Part shown: positions 1-6,586 of the stretch, piece by piece
How positions within the stretch are numbered: position 1 is the stretch's first letter
Layout of the letters: each line of letters begins with the position of its first letter
Source of the DNA: Nitrososphaerales archaeon TH5896
Lineage (GTDB): Archaea > Thermoproteota > Nitrososphaeria > Nitrososphaerales > Nitrososphaeraceae
Length of the DNA stretch: 10,817 nt
Assembly: GCA_014523625.1 (NCBI GenBank)
Contig: JAATVP010000083.1
Coordinates: 1 to 10,817, forward strand
Reading direction: 5' to 3'
The notes under the pieces: model-generated
Seen by the model: the letters and a program-made list of their open reading frames with translations, nothing else
What the model was told of the DNA's origin: nothing
Database searches by the model: none
Made by a program: the position numbers and the translations under genes

Positions 1-1
1 A

Positions 2-9
2 TTTTTTTT
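2..9 (+). terminator. T-run at left edge, possible terminator of an off-window gene
   Basis: Eight consecutive T residues at the very start of the window. Archaeal RNA polymerase terminates at T-rich stretches, so this could end a plus-strand gene lying to the left. No upstream coding sequence is visible, so this is a guess from composition only. The remaining bases up to 221 hold no ORF or RNA gene that I can support. Confidence 0.25.
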
Positions 10-221
10 CAAACGAGATTATTGTGCCCAATACATTCGATCTAGATTCATAATAAAAGACCCAATTCATGGGTACCACGTACATTGTTAGGCTGTTATT
101 TTGAAGATCAGCATGTACAATTTTTTCTACAGGTTAAGGTTTGTGAAGTGGCGATTCATGCTAAAAATAAGTTGGTATTTGAAAGTCGATACAGATTAAT
201 GTTACAGCATGGAATTTCTTT

Positions 222-1097
222 ATGATGTTTGACGTCAAGAATTACACAGAGCTCCGAAATCGAGGCGTCAGGGCGGCTTTGTTAAGCGGCTTATCATTGG
301 TATCAGTATTTGTGATTTATAGTAGCCTAACAAGCCCCCATGACAATCAATCGCTACAAGTGAGCTCTCAACTCATGAATCTTGCAAACATCATATTGTT
401 TTGGACTTTTGTATCCATTCCCATCTGTATCTACGGAGTCTATCTTATTTTCAAAGCTGAAACAGCCAGAGCGTATTCTAGGGGTAGCCCTTTGGGTTAT
501 TACTTAAGGGTAACGTTTAATGATATCAAATATTGGAGAATTATGATAATATCTTCTGTGCTTTATTGGATTGGCTTCGCATTCTTGTCACAAATCCTAA
601 TATACGAACCTAGTATGCCAATCAGCGAGGGAGATGGAATTGTGACTCCTTCACTGAGGGTTACGCCTTGTTGCAACCTGCCTGGATACGTTCCCATGCT
701 ATCCATATATCTAACAGAGTATTTCACGATATTAATAATTCCAATTAATTTTATACTTTCTATTGCTATATCAGCAATGGTTGGATTTAATCTATCATTA
801 ATGGTCTCTTTCTTTAGTATGTCAAGAAGTCAGATCAAAAATAAGAAACTTTCAGTCGTAAGTGGAATAGGTATAACTGCGGGGCTCTTTGTGGGATGTC
901 CAACCTGTGCAGGAAGTCTAATCTCGCTATTCGTCGGATTTGGATCAGGGGTTGCTGTAGCAGCATTAGCTCCTTTTCAGACCCTATTCCTTTTAATAAG
1001 TATCCCTATTCTAGTGATATCACCATTTATAGCATCTAGATTAATGAAAAATAATTTCGCTTGCAATTTCAGATCAAATTCTGTCGGAGCAAACTAG
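222..1097 (+). CDS. Polytopic membrane protein with CPTC motif, function unknown
   Basis: Encodes 291 residues with about six hydrophobic segments (roughly 19-36, 53-78, 106-128, 163-199, 212-245 and 248-271), so it is an integral membrane protein. The most telling feature is GLFVGCPTCAGSLISLF at about 221-237, placing a CxxC pair (C226, C229) inside a glycine-rich membrane segment. A second pair, C150-C151, lies in the loop before segment four. Paired cysteines in and next to the membrane would suit metal binding or thiol-disulfide chemistry, but that is inference. I do not recognise a named family. Two ATG codons in tandem (222 and 225) can start the protein; the frame closes at a TGA at 180-182 and has no other ATG, GTG or TTG between. 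A weak A/T-rich box lies near 161-170. It stands alone on its strand, and a 245-bp gap without a supported gene separates it from the convergent asnB. Confidence 0.85.
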   Translation: MMFDVKNYTELRNRGVRAALLSGLSLVSVFVIYSSLTSPHDNQSLQVSSQLMNLANIILFWTFVSIPICIYGVYLIFKAETARAYSRGSPLGYYLRVTFNDIKYWRIMIISSVLYWIGFAFLSQILIYEPSMPISEGDGIVTPSLRVTPCCNLPGYVPMLSIYLTEYFTILIIPINFILSIAISAMVGFNLSLMVSFFSMSRSQIKNKKLSVVSGIGITAGLFVGCPTCAGSLISLFVGFGSGVAVAALAPFQTLFLLISIPILVISPFIASRLMKNNFACNFRSNSVGAN

Positions 1098-1342
1098 AAG
1101 CATAGGCATACCGAGTGTCCATCTTCTGATGACAAACTTTAATCAAAGTGGTTGCAGAGACCGAGTCTGAACTAATATCATTTATCTAAAGACTATCCTT
1201 CATTAACACAAGTTGTGAAGCCGCCTTTATAGAACAATTTCAATTACTTCAGGTTATAGGATCAAGTATTTCTTCTTTTACTATGCCCAACGAATTCATC
1301 CGATCTATGGAGTTGGCGCATTATATGACAAAAACTGCCATG

Positions 1343-3040
1343 CTATGTGGATTTCCTTTTAGCTATAACATTTTGTTCTAGCGTTGGCAGTACTTTTGAA
1401 ATGCTGTCAAGATACATCTGAACATGCGGCTCTGCAATCCACATTTTTTTCTTCTCGTCCTCGAAAAGGTATCCATATCTCTGAGAACTTCCGACCCTCT
1501 CCCGAGATTTAAGTAGGTCCATGTACTTTGTAGAGATGGTTGATTCGTCAAAGCCATGTTTTCGTGCTATCAAGTCAATCACTTGATGAATTCCTGATCC
1601 ATGTTGAGCTGCTTCCTTGGAACGATAAGCGATATCCCTCGGAATACCCAATTCTTGTGCGAGTTTTCTGTGTACGTGCTTGCCAAATGCATCTGACACA
1701 CCCTTGACATTCAAACGTAGATCTATTTTCATGCTTAGTCTGATCAATTTCAAGTCAAGAAACGGCTCTCGCATTTCAATGCTGTGAGCCATAGTAATTT
1801 TATCCTCTCTCTCCAGTGTCTCCTTATACAACAGCTGTATATCCTCATTCATGTAATGACGCAAACCAGCATACCCTCCTCCGTCTTTTACTATCTTACC
1901 GTACCATGAGTACCCTCCAAATAGCTCATCTGCTGCTTGTCCAGAAAACATCACTTTGATGCCATCTTCATGAGCCAGTTTTACAGCCGCATATACAGGG
2001 ATAGCAACTTCCACTTGACCAGCATTTGTATGTTCAATTGTATTAATTACCTCAGGGATCATTTCTTCTACTTCATTGGAGGTTAATTCATTGACTCTTA
2101 ATTTCAAATTCAGTTTTTTTGCAATCTTTCTGGCAAATACTATATCACTTGATCCTTCCACCCCACCTGTATAGCATATAACTTCACGAACCATCTTCTT
2201 GGCAAGCCAGGCAATGATTACGCTATCAATTCCTCCTGAGAATATGATGCCTATTCGATCAAAATCTTGGGTGCGCTTTCTCATAGATGAAACTAAGGCC
2301 TTTTTGTACGCTTTAATTGCAGTGCTCAACGTCTTGTACTGAATCTTTTGATTACTTACAGGGTTCCTTGTAACCTTCTGCTGTTCACCAAATGAACCGT
2401 CGGGCATAATAATTAAGGCAGATCCTGGATGAATTCTTAGAGTTGGTTCCTTTAAGCCAATCTTCCACAGTGCTTTTCTCTCAGATGCAAAGGCCACTAA
2501 TTGCGAGTTCTGGCCATAGTAGAGTTGGCGCACACCCATAACATCTCTAATCAGAGCAATCTCACCAGTTTCCTCATCTCTTATCACAATAGCATACACA
2601 CCGTCCAATTCAGAAACCGTCTTTTTTATGGCACCTTGAAGATCCCTAGTCCTGGCATAATTGTCTTCAAAAATATGTGCTATCACCTCGCTGTCAGTTT
2701 GGGAAACAAATCTGTGTGAACTTTCAAGTTTGCTCCTCAACTTCTTGTAATTGTAGATTTCACCATTGTGCTCTACAATAAACCTACCATCACAACTTCT
2801 AAATGGCTGTTGCCCACAGGTTCCTCCTACAATCGCTAATCTGACATGTCCTAAAGCAGAGCAGCTATATGACATGGGATGTTTTCTAAGGTCACTTACA
2901 GAATCGGTTTGGACTATCTCCTCCGCTGCGGCGATCGCTGCCCCATCTGGGCCTCTACATGCAATGCATGAAAGCATAGATTCCACTAAAGGCACTACAT
3001 TTTCTCCGGTCTTACTCAAAATACCAACTATTCCACACAT
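1343..3040 (-). CDS. asnB: Asparagine synthetase (glutamine-hydrolysing), AsnB
   Basis: Converts aspartate, glutamine and ATP to asparagine, glutamate, AMP and pyrophosphate in the cytoplasm. The protein of 565 residues begins MCGIVGIL, so Cys2 is the N-terminal nucleophile of the class II glutaminase domain (about 2-210), with RGPDG at 29-33, HVRLAI at 65-70, HNGEIYN at 91-97 and TDSE at 115-118. The synthetase domain carries the pyrophosphate loop SGGIDS at 268-273, FSGQAADELFGGY at 365-377 and the MAHSIEMREPFLD stretch at 417-429. Length and both domains are normal for AsnB, and no catalytic residue looks lost. The start is fixed because Cys2 must follow the initiator Met. It lies downstream of tatA on the same strand after a 176-bp gap holding its own TATA-like box, a palindrome and a 14-codon ORF, so separate transcription is likely. 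Other amidotransferases of this superfamily exist, but the motifs fit AsnB best. Confidence 0.95.
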   Translation of the reverse strand: MCGIVGILSKTGENVVPLVESMLSCIACRGPDGAAIAAAEEIVQTDSVSDLRKHPMSYSCSALGHVRLAIVGGTCGQQPFRSCDGRFIVEHNGEIYNYKKLRSKLESSHRFVSQTDSEVIAHIFEDNYARTRDLQGAIKKTVSELDGVYAIVIRDEETGEIALIRDVMGVRQLYYGQNSQLVAFASERKALWKIGLKEPTLRIHPGSALIIMPDGSFGEQQKVTRNPVSNQKIQYKTLSTAIKAYKKALVSSMRKRTQDFDRIGIIFSGGIDSVIIAWLAKKMVREVICYTGGVEGSSDIVFARKIAKKLNLKLRVNELTSNEVEEMIPEVINTIEHTNAGQVEVAIPVYAAVKLAHEDGIKVMFSGQAADELFGGYSWYGKIVKDGGGYAGLRHYMNEDIQLLYKETLEREDKITMAHSIEMREPFLDLKLIRLSMKIDLRLNVKGVSDAFGKHVHRKLAQELGIPRDIAYRSKEAAQHGSGIHQVIDLIARKHGFDESTISTKYMDLLKSRERVGSSQRYGYLFEDEKKKMWIAEPHVQMYLDSISKVLPTLEQNVIAKRKST

Positions 3041-3070
3041 ACTATTATCACTAAATCGACGAGGACCGAC

Positions 3071-3078
3071 TCAGTTCC
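3071..3078. repeat. Direct repeat TCAGTTCC, copy 1 (copy 2 at 3102-3109)
   Basis: The octamer TCAGTTCC occurs at 3071-3078 and again at 3102-3109, start to start 31 bp, close to three helical turns. Both copies lie in the presumed leader of asnB between its TATA-like box and start codon. Helically phased repeats can be sites for a dimeric regulator, but an 8-mer pair can also arise by chance in an A/T-rich gap. Observation only. Confidence 0.3.
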
Positions 3079-3133
3079 AAAACATAACGCCAGGAGCTAA
3101 TTCAGTTCCGGTCATAATAGGTTGCTCTCAATC

Positions 3134-3143
3134 CCTTAAAAGC
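3134..3143 (-). promoter_or_regulatory. Candidate asnB promoter (TATA-like box)
   Basis: On the minus strand this reads GCTTTTAAGG, close to the archaeal box A pattern. Transcription would be expected about 27 bp further on, near 3111, giving asnB a leader of about 70 nt. That is long compared with the other promoters in this window, most of which sit 26-42 bp from their start codons. Supported by sequence and spacing only. Confidence 0.4.
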
Positions 3144-3150
3144 GTTTTTA

Positions 3151-3167
3151 TTGGTTCCAAAAACCAA
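3151..3167. repeat. Inverted repeat TTGGTT-5-AACCAA upstream of asnB
   Basis: Perfect 6-bp arms (3151-3156 and 3162-3167) around a 5-base centre. It lies about 8 bp upstream of the asnB TATA-like box and 50 bp after the tatA stop codon (minus-strand order). It could be an operator for asnB or a hairpin at the end of the tatCA transcript. Neither role is shown by the sequence. Confidence 0.35.
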
Positions 3168-3216
3168 ATTGACGATAGTTTCAATGTGGGAATAACATCT
3201 GTCTTATCACTTGTTG

Positions 3217-3558
3217 TTAGACCTTCTGTTTTCCCTTACTGATTGCGAGGTCTATGGCCTTACGGAGTTCTGCGTCATTCTTATTTGTAGAATCAATCCC
3301 CAAGGTGTCTGCAATAGACTCTAGCTTCTCTCTATCAATTGAAGATCCATCAGCAGTATCCTTCGCATTCATCTGGTTTAACTCCTGCTTAGCCTGAATT
3401 TTGGCCTTCTCATATTCAGAAGAAGCCCTTCCAACGGATCGTGCTATTTCCGGGATCTTCTTTACTCCGAAGAACAAAACAACCACAATAATTATAATAA
3501 AGACCCATTCCAATCCGCCTACCCCAAATGCTTGCATCAAATGGCTTGAAGCGATCAT
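3217..3558 (-). CDS. tatA: Sec-independent translocase subunit TatA
   Basis: Pore-forming or membrane-thinning subunit of the twin-arginine translocase, which exports folded proteins across the cytoplasmic membrane. The 113-residue product has the family layout: a short N-terminus, a single membrane helix at about 15-31, the FG hinge (F30, G31), an amphipathic helix KIPEIARSVGRASSEYEKAK at 34-53, then a charged tail. The tail ends in a second predicted helical segment (about 76-110) not needed in the minimal family. The N-terminus is eight residues before the next Met (M8). A TATA-like box (minus strand CACTTAAATGC) at 3590-3600 lies about 32-42 bp before the ATG, so it may be transcribed separately from tatC although the two genes are only 69 bp apart. 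TatB-type homologues look similar, but archaea normally carry only TatA. Confidence 0.93.
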   Translation of the reverse strand: MIASSHLMQAFGVGGLEWVFIIIIVVVLFFGVKKIPEIARSVGRASSEYEKAKIQAKQELNQMNAKDTADGSSIDREKLESIADTLGIDSTNKNDAELRKAIDLAISKGKQKV

Positions 3559-3589
3559 AGTCGGTCCAAGTAATATTCCGACCCTTCTG

Positions 3590-3600
3590 CATTTAAGTGT
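3590..3600 (-). promoter_or_regulatory. Candidate tatA promoter (TATA-like box)
   Basis: Minus strand reads CACTTAAATGC, centred about 37 bp before the tatA ATG at 3558. Expected transcription start near 3568 would leave a leader of about ten bases. Judged from composition and spacing only. Confidence 0.4.
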
Positions 3601-3627
3601 TAATTCTGATTGACGTTATTGGTACCA

Positions 3628-4524
3628 TCAGAATTTTGTACTATGAGCCTCTGCTCCTGAATTGACAAGACGATTATTTTCACTTTCAGATCTCTTGACT
3701 ATCATTAAGCCAGCCAAGTAGAGAAGTATCATAGGAGCCACAACAAGCCACATACTAATTCCACCTCCATCTGGGGTTATAATTGCACCAAATATCACGA
3801 AGATAATTACTGCGTACCTAAAATTCTTTTTCCAAAACGCCGCATCGACAACTCCAGTCAAGGAGAGTGCATACATTATGGCTGGGAGCTCAAAAGCGAG
3901 GCCAAACGCCAGTAAAAGCTGAAGCACAAAAGGGAAAAACTCATTTATATTAAAGAAGGTGGCAACACCAATAGATTCCCCGTAGGCGTAGAGAAAATTT
4001 AGGATAAATGGAATGACAAAAACATAGGAGAAAATTACCCCAATAATAAAGAGAAGAATTGTCGGAACAAAAGTCTTGACCGTTAGGATGCTCTTGGTCG
4101 ATTTACCGAAGGCAGGGGAAATATAAGCATAAATTTCTCTTACTATCAAAGGCATTGATATCAAAATACTCAACAAAATGGCAATAAACACTTGAGAGAA
4201 AAATGCTTGACCCGGTGCAGTTTGAATTAACGAAACTTCAGTAGGAAGAAGCGTGTTTTCCATGAATTTCGTTAGCTGTATAGCTACATTACCAAACGGA
4301 TTATAGTATGGATAGTAAATGGTAATATTAATTGAATCTGACGTCACTAGATTACTCCCTGTCTTAGGCGAGTCACTCAAAGTAATCATTCCAGAGCTTG
4401 GTTCAAATGACAAATGTATAGTGGTCAGCCCGAAACTTAGGCAGAATGCTGTAATGACAAGCATGGCAATTACAATACGAATTAATCTGAGACGTAATTC
4501 GTCAAGGTGCTCGCCAATAGTCAT
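3628..4524 (-). CDS. tatC: Sec-independent translocase subunit TatC
   Basis: Receptor subunit of the Tat translocase, binding twin-arginine signal peptides. I start it at the ATG at 4524 (298 residues, MTIGEHLDELRLRLIR), because the longer reading starts at a TTG at 4536 and adds only four residues. The family N-terminal motif HLDELRLRL is at 6-14 with the signal-peptide-contacting Glu (E9). Six membrane segments fall at about 15-36, 107-129, 150-174, 196-215, 237-251 and 255-276, and the conserved FGLAFELP is at 207-214. Two points are unusual. The first extracytoplasmic loop (about 37-106) is roughly 70 residues, longer than in E. coli. The second cytoplasmic Glu (E. coli E103, in PALYKHE) is not conserved; the aligned stretch reads PAFGKST. 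Upstream of tatA on the same strand. Confidence 0.94.
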   Translation of the reverse strand: MTIGEHLDELRLRLIRIVIAMLVITAFCLSFGLTTIHLSFEPSSGMITLSDSPKTGSNLVTSDSINITIYYPYYNPFGNVAIQLTKFMENTLLPTEVSLIQTAPGQAFFSQVFIAILLSILISMPLIVREIYAYISPAFGKSTKSILTVKTFVPTILLFIIGVIFSYVFVIPFILNFLYAYGESIGVATFFNINEFFPFVLQLLLAFGLAFELPAIMYALSLTGVVDAAFWKKNFRYAVIIFVIFGAIITPDGGGISMWLVVAPMILLYLAGLMIVKRSESENNRLVNSGAEAHSTKF

Positions 4525-4569
4525 TTCCACCGGCAAATCTATCGAGTACGATTTACTTCTACAACTTAC

Positions 4570-4580
4570 TAATATAATTG
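4570..4580 (-). promoter_or_regulatory. Candidate tatC promoter (TATA-like box)
   Basis: Minus strand reads CAATTATATTA, about 50 bp before the tatC ATG at 4524. It sits in the 196-bp gap shared with the divergent ferredoxin gene. Expected start near 4548, leaving a leader of about 24 nt that ends in GGTGGAA just before the ATG. Moderate support from composition. Confidence 0.4.
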
Positions 4581-4680
4581 TGCTAAAATGAATATACCGC
4601 TATCGAAACAATTATTTCCTAACGCGAGAAAGCGGCTAACAATTCTATTTTTATATCGCTGTTATAGATTTGGCATAGTG

Positions 4681-4689
4681 TTTAAATAG
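4681..4689 (+). promoter_or_regulatory. Ferredoxin promoter (TATA box) with GTGAT ribosome-binding match
   Basis: TTTAAATAG centred 36 bp before the ATG at 4721 is a good archaeal box A, predicting transcription from about 4711. The short leader would begin near GTGAT (4712-4716), which matches the anti-SD complement of archaeal 16S rRNA at suitable spacing from the ATG. A second T/A-rich element lies at 4648-4657. Confidence 0.55.
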
Positions 4690-4720
4690 TTTCAGCATGA
4701 AACGACATTCAGTGATATAG

Positions 4721-5014
4721 ATGCCAGTCGCAATAATTCCAGATGTTAGCGAACAACACTGTATAGGATGTGCTCTTTGCGTAGAAATTTGTACAGCGCT
4801 AGGTCCTGATGTCTTAAGAGTAAAACCAGTTGAAGGGTGGAAGAGAGGAAAGGCATTCGTCTTTTATCCTGAAAGATGTATCTCAGACGGGGCTTGCATA
4901 GGCGTTTGTCCAACAAAGGCAATCTTCTGGATGAGACCAATGGAATATACCCCAGGTCAACCAATTCCACTCAAAAAGAATGCGTTATTCACAAAGGGCT
5001 GGGAAGAAGGTTAG
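4721..5014 (+). CDS. Two-cluster ferredoxin with Asp in one cluster motif
   Basis: Small soluble electron carrier of 97 residues. Motif one is C14-x2-C17-x2-C20-x3-C24. Motif two is C53-x2-D56-x2-C59-x3-C63-P, where the second Cys of the usual pattern is Asp. By the usual two-cluster topology, C14, C17, C20 and C63 hold a [4Fe-4S] cluster, while C24, C53 and C59 hold the second cluster, which with Asp at the fourth place is either [3Fe-4S] or an Asp-ligated [4Fe-4S]. Similar CxxDxxC motifs are known in Sulfolobus seven-iron ferredoxin and in Pyrococcus furiosus ferredoxin. The segment between the motifs (25-52) is long and ends in a VFYPERC strand. Partner enzymes cannot be read from the sequence. 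It diverges from tatC and is followed by a T-run. Start supported by the TATA box spacing. Confidence 0.92.
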   Translation: MPVAIIPDVSEQHCIGCALCVEICTALGPDVLRVKPVEGWKRGKAFVFYPERCISDGACIGVCPTKAIFWMRPMEYTPGQPIPLKKNALFTKGWEEG

Positions 5015-5032
5015 AGTCGTAATTGGCCTAAA

Positions 5033-5041
5033 TTTTTTTTT
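5033..5041 (+). terminator. T9 terminator after ferredoxin gene
   Basis: Nine consecutive T residues starting 19 bases after the ferredoxin stop codon, followed by more T-rich sequence up to about 5050. Archaeal termination commonly occurs at such runs without a hairpin, and none is seen here. Confidence 0.6.
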
Positions 5042-5131
5042 CTAATTTTATATCCGGGCTATGAGCGACAACAGGGATTAAGCATAGGTTTTTTGACCTC
5101 GGAACGTGTCACGCTGGAATCTAGTTTTCGT

Positions 5132-5143
5132 AATAATTAATTT
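5132..5143 (+). promoter_or_regulatory. Candidate promoter of the PH/GRAM-like gene (TATA-like box)
   Basis: AATAATTAATTT lies about 26 bp before the TTG at 5164 and 53 bp before the in-frame ATG at 5191. If it is used, transcription starts near 5165, so only the ATG would have a leader. This bears on which start codon is real. Confidence 0.35.
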
Positions 5144-5163
5144 GACCGCTTGATCGATTAAAG

Positions 5164-5631
5164 TTGCTAGAGAAAATAAAGTATCATCTTATGTGGATTT
5201 GGGGCCAAGAAGAAGGATTCATGAAGCGAGGCAGGGAGGGGATGCTTGTGATAACGAATATGCGATTCGCATTCATAATGAAAACGAAAATGAAGTACAA
5301 CGTACATGAGGAATACTCGCTTAGGCAGCTAAGACGTTTTAAGGACGGTGAATCTGTCTTACTGCCCGTTGAACGCTATGAAGAAATAGACCTTCAGAAC
5401 GATTTGGCTGAAAGTGATAAAAACTTGGATATTCCCTTCGACAAAATAATCAACATCGAGCAAGAAAAGAAAAAATGGGGAACCTTACTCAAACTTAAGT
5501 TTATTGAAAATGAAGGTACTAGAGGCTACAAATTCATGGTCGTGAAAGGATGGGTAAAGTATCCTCTTAAAGACCCTGTTTCGTTCCAGCAATTGAATTG
5601 GGACCCGATCATAGCTCTAATAAAGAAATAA
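5164..5631 (+). CDS. PH/GRAM-domain-like protein, function unknown
   Basis: Product of 155 residues (146 if started at the ATG), soluble and charged with no membrane segment. The pattern GREGMLVITNMRFAFI at 23-38 followed by DIPFDKIINIEQEKKKWGTLLKLKF at 89-113 resembles the two beta-hairpin signatures of prokaryotic PH/GRAM-like domains, where the first strand pair is written gxLvlTnxRlxf and a later strand carries the ip-x-x-xI-x-x-v motif. A charged, probably helical insert (48-88) separates them. Such domains bind lipids or partners; what this one binds is unknown. The frame is open from 5146. TTG at 5164 gives the longer product; ATG at 5191 removes nine residues without touching the domain. 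It sits between two electron carriers on the same strand, 51 bp before the Rieske gene, which has its own promoter. Confidence 0.8.
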   Translation: MLEKIKYHLMWIWGQEEGFMKRGREGMLVITNMRFAFIMKTKMKYNVHEEYSLRQLRRFKDGESVLLPVERYEEIDLQNDLAESDKNLDIPFDKIINIEQEKKKWGTLLKLKFIENEGTRGYKFMVVKGWVKYPLKDPVSFQQLNWDPIIALIKK

Positions 5632-5650
5632 GCAAACCTGCCTTAGCCAG

Positions 5651-5662
5651 AAATTAAATAAA
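5651..5662 (+). promoter_or_regulatory. Rieske gene promoter (TATA box)
   Basis: AAATTAAATAAA, centred about 27 bp before the ATG at 5683. That distance predicts a transcript starting at the start codon itself, so a leaderless mRNA. Confidence 0.5.
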
Positions 5663-5682
5663 GCTCTGGAAAGTTAGGTTGT

Positions 5683-5991
5683 ATGCCAAGAGTTCTCGTC
5701 GGCAAGAGGTCAGACATTCAAGAGGGCGGATTTACCAGTGTCACAGTCGGAGGTAGACAAATCCTAGTGGCGAAAATTCAAGGAAGCTATTTTGCAACTG
5801 ACAATATTTGCACACATGAAGGCGCAGAATTGCACCAAGGCGAGTTACATAATAAGGAACTCACTTGTCCATGGCATGGAGCTATATGGGACTTGACAAC
5901 TGGACGGTTGATTTGGTTCCGTGAATTTTTGGAACCAATACAATCCTATACAGTCGTAATCGAAGATGATACCCTCTTTGTAGAGATCTAG
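5683..5991 (+). CDS. Rieske-type [2Fe-2S] ferredoxin
   Basis: Soluble electron carrier of 102 residues made of a single Rieske domain. Ligand motifs are C43-T-H45 and C62-P-W-H65, separated by 16 residues, with the usual flanks NICTHEGAEL and CPWHGAIWDLTTG. No membrane anchor or signal peptide is seen, and the disulfide cysteines of cytochrome bc1-type Rieske proteins are absent, so it fits the ferredoxin type that serves oxygenases or similar enzymes. No oxygenase or reductase gene is in the window, so its partner is unknown. The start is supported by the TATA spacing. Its stop codon is followed directly by ATG, opening a 28-codon frame that I do not accept as a gene. Confidence 0.95.
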   Translation: MPRVLVGKRSDIQEGGFTSVTVGGRQILVAKIQGSYFATDNICTHEGAELHQGELHNKELTCPWHGAIWDLTTGRLIWFREFLEPIQSYTVVIEDDTLFVEI

Positions 5992-6113
5992 ATGCAGGAC
6001 AATCGATTAAATAATGGACGGGTATTGCCTCTAAATCCCAACAAATCCGAGATTGTAATATTCATTTTCATCCTCTAGATAATGGAAAGTCGGGACTTCT
6101 GAAATTTGCGTCG

Positions 6114-6126
6114 CTTCGATTCGAAG
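6114..6126. repeat. 13-bp near-perfect palindrome CTTCGA-T-TCGAAG
   Basis: Six-base arms around a single T, about 120 bp after the Rieske gene and 154 bp before the tRNA. Could be a protein-binding site. With a one-base loop it cannot form a good hairpin. The rest of the 288-bp gap (5992-6279) holds no gene that I can support. Confidence 0.35.
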
Positions 6127-6245
6127 ATACAGGGTTATGTAAAGATTCTTAATTTATATGAAGTATGCTCTTAGATAGACTTTACTGCTTCATTCAGCAC
6201 GGAATAATTACCTTGGATGGAAAAGATCTTTACTGGCTAATCACA

Positions 6246-6252
6246 ATTATAT
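6246..6252 (+). promoter_or_regulatory. tRNA-Gly box A
   Basis: ATTATAT lies 28-34 bp before the mature 5' end of the tRNA, the expected place for an archaeal TATA box of a tRNA gene with little or no leader. Confidence 0.4.
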
Positions 6253-6279
6253 TGTCTTACGTAGGCTAGATACAATACC

Positions 6280-6354
6280 GCGAAGTTAGCCCAGACTGGT
6301 TAAGGTACGAGCTTCCCAAGCTCGGGATCGCGGGTTCAAATCCCGCACTTCGCA
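6280..6354 (+). tRNA. tRNA-Gly, anticodon CCC
   Basis: A complete cloverleaf can be drawn. The acceptor stem GCGAAGT (6280-6286) pairs with ACTTCGC (6347-6353) and the discriminator is A. The D arm starts at 6289 with a weak three-pair stem. The anticodon stem CGAGC/GCTCG closes a seven-base loop TTCCCAA, so the anticodon is CCC. The T stem GCGGG/CCCGC closes loop TTCAAAT. CCA is not encoded (TCT follows), and no intron is present. A73 together with the G1-C72 and C2-G71 pairs suits archaeal tRNA-Gly. It reads codon GGG. Confidence 0.93.
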
Positions 6355-6586
6355 TCTATGGATTTAATTGCGATTATACTTATCGACTTTGACTACTGTA
6401 CTAGATGTCAATAAATCACCTTATCCTAAAGGATGAAAACCGCTTCCGAGCCCACAATAGACGACTAACTGAAGCTCATACATCTCAAAATCCATCCCCC
6501 GAAAACGACTTTGTGTGATAAAATTAGACTATTGATTGGCTTGAATCAATTATCATAGTGAAAATGAAATGTCCTGATCAATAATT

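Noticed and set aside
1126..1170. Possible C/D box small RNA (TGATGA at 1127-1132 and CTGA at 1167-1170)
   Set aside because: No internal D'/C' boxes and no terminal stem, so the match is too short to trust.
1283..1381. 32-codon plus-strand ORF between the first membrane gene and asnB
   Set aside because: Runs into the end of asnB on the opposite strand and has no recognisable feature.
2766..3242. 158-codon open frame antisense to asnB and crossing into its leader
   Set aside because: Low-complexity composition without a domain, and it lies opposite a clearly real gene. Judged a frame shadow.
5992..6078. 28-codon ORF whose ATG touches the Rieske stop codon
   Set aside because: The product (MQDNRLNNGRV...) has no motif, and the stop-start contact alone is weak evidence.
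6280..6354. tRNA-Gly as an integration site for a mobile element
   Set aside because: No integrase, no direct repeat of the tRNA 3' end and no shift in gene content nearby.
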